Part shown: piece after piece, positions 5,981 through 6,027 of the stretch
Layout: every line of letters starts with the position of its first letter
Position numbering within the stretch: the stretch's first letter is position 1
Source of the DNA: Prevotellaceae bacterium UBA6858
GTDB lineage: Bacteria; Bacteroidota; Bacteroidia; Bacteroidales; Bacteroidaceae
Reading direction: 5' to 3'
Length of the DNA stretch: 6,027 nt
NCBI GenBank assembly: GCA_002451695.1
Contig: DKDC01000003.1
Coordinates: 2,235 to 8,261 of the forward strand
Translations under genes and position numbers: made by a program
Notes under the pieces: generated by a model
The model's input: only the letters and a program-made list of their open reading frames with translations
Database searches by the model: none
Told to the model about the DNA's origin: nothing

Positions 5981-6027
5981 AAAAATATTTTTGCAAAAAT
6001 TATTTTCAAACATTTGGCGGTTTCAAA
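5981..6027 (+). promoter_or_regulatory. AT-rich tract with partial promoter at right edge
   Basis: Two overlapping 12-base palindromes, AAAAATATTTTT (5981-5992) and TTTTTGCAAAAA (5988-5999), open an AT-rich tract. TATTTTTG (5986-5993, then C) matches the TAnnTTTG box, with a possible TTTG at 5957-5960 that is too far away (25 bases). Better placed is TTTG at 6013-6016, in CATTTGGCGGTTTC. It looks like a -33 element whose -7 box would fall just past the window. The tract is therefore probably the upstream part of the promoter for the next rightward gene. Confidence is limited because the decisive half is missing. Confidence 0.35.

Noticed and set aside
5803..6009. 68-residue leftward open frame at the right edge
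   Set aside because: The TTG start lies in AT-rich promoter-like DNA, the product resembles translated repeat sequence, and nothing supports its translation.

Overview
The window looks like a piece of a surface-glycan (lipopolysaccharide, capsule or exopolysaccharide) accessory locus from a member of the Bacteroidales. The evidence for this is: two copies of the Bacteroidetes -7 promoter box (TAnnTTTG, here TAATTTTGC), no Shine-Dalgarno sequence ahead of any of the four genes, GC-rich coding sequence against AT-rich promoters, and protein families common in gut Bacteroidales. The genus cannot be told from this sequence.

Layout. Positions 1-207 hold no gene. They contain a short degenerate direct repeat at the left edge and a hairpin-rich palindromic element (70-180) that looks like a dispersed intergenic repeat. 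A Wzx/TuaB-type polysaccharide flippase runs leftward (1659 to 208). A compact divergent promoter region (1660-1773) separates it from three rightward genes: an EptA/CptA-type membrane sulfatase-fold phosphoethanolamine transferase (1774-3570), an integral-membrane acyltransferase-3 family protein (3558-4625), and a cytosolic protein that resembles GT23 (FUT8/NodZ-type) fucosyltransferases (4622-5668). The rightward genes overlap by 13 and 4 bases, so they are almost certainly one translationally coupled transcript. From 5669 to the right edge there is no convincing gene. That stretch holds several inverted repeats and, at the very end, an AT-rich tract with what is probably the start of the next promoter.

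How the genes may work together (inference). The GT23-like enzyme would add a deoxysugar, possibly fucose from GDP-fucose, to a lipid-linked or lipid A-core glycan on the cytoplasmic side. The flippase would move lipid-linked oligosaccharide across the inner membrane. The acyltransferase and the phosphoethanolamine (or similar phospho-substituent) transferase would decorate the glycan at or outside the membrane. No glycan polymerase, ligase or sugar-nucleotide synthesis gene is visible, so this is either one end of a larger cluster or a stand-alone modification cassette.

The points most worth a second look are the divergent GT23-like protein with an altered donor-binding motif, the matched divergent -7 boxes with a predicted leaderless flippase transcript, and the structured 70-180 element. 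I found no CRISPR array, tRNA, rRNA, insertion sequence or clear intrinsic terminator.
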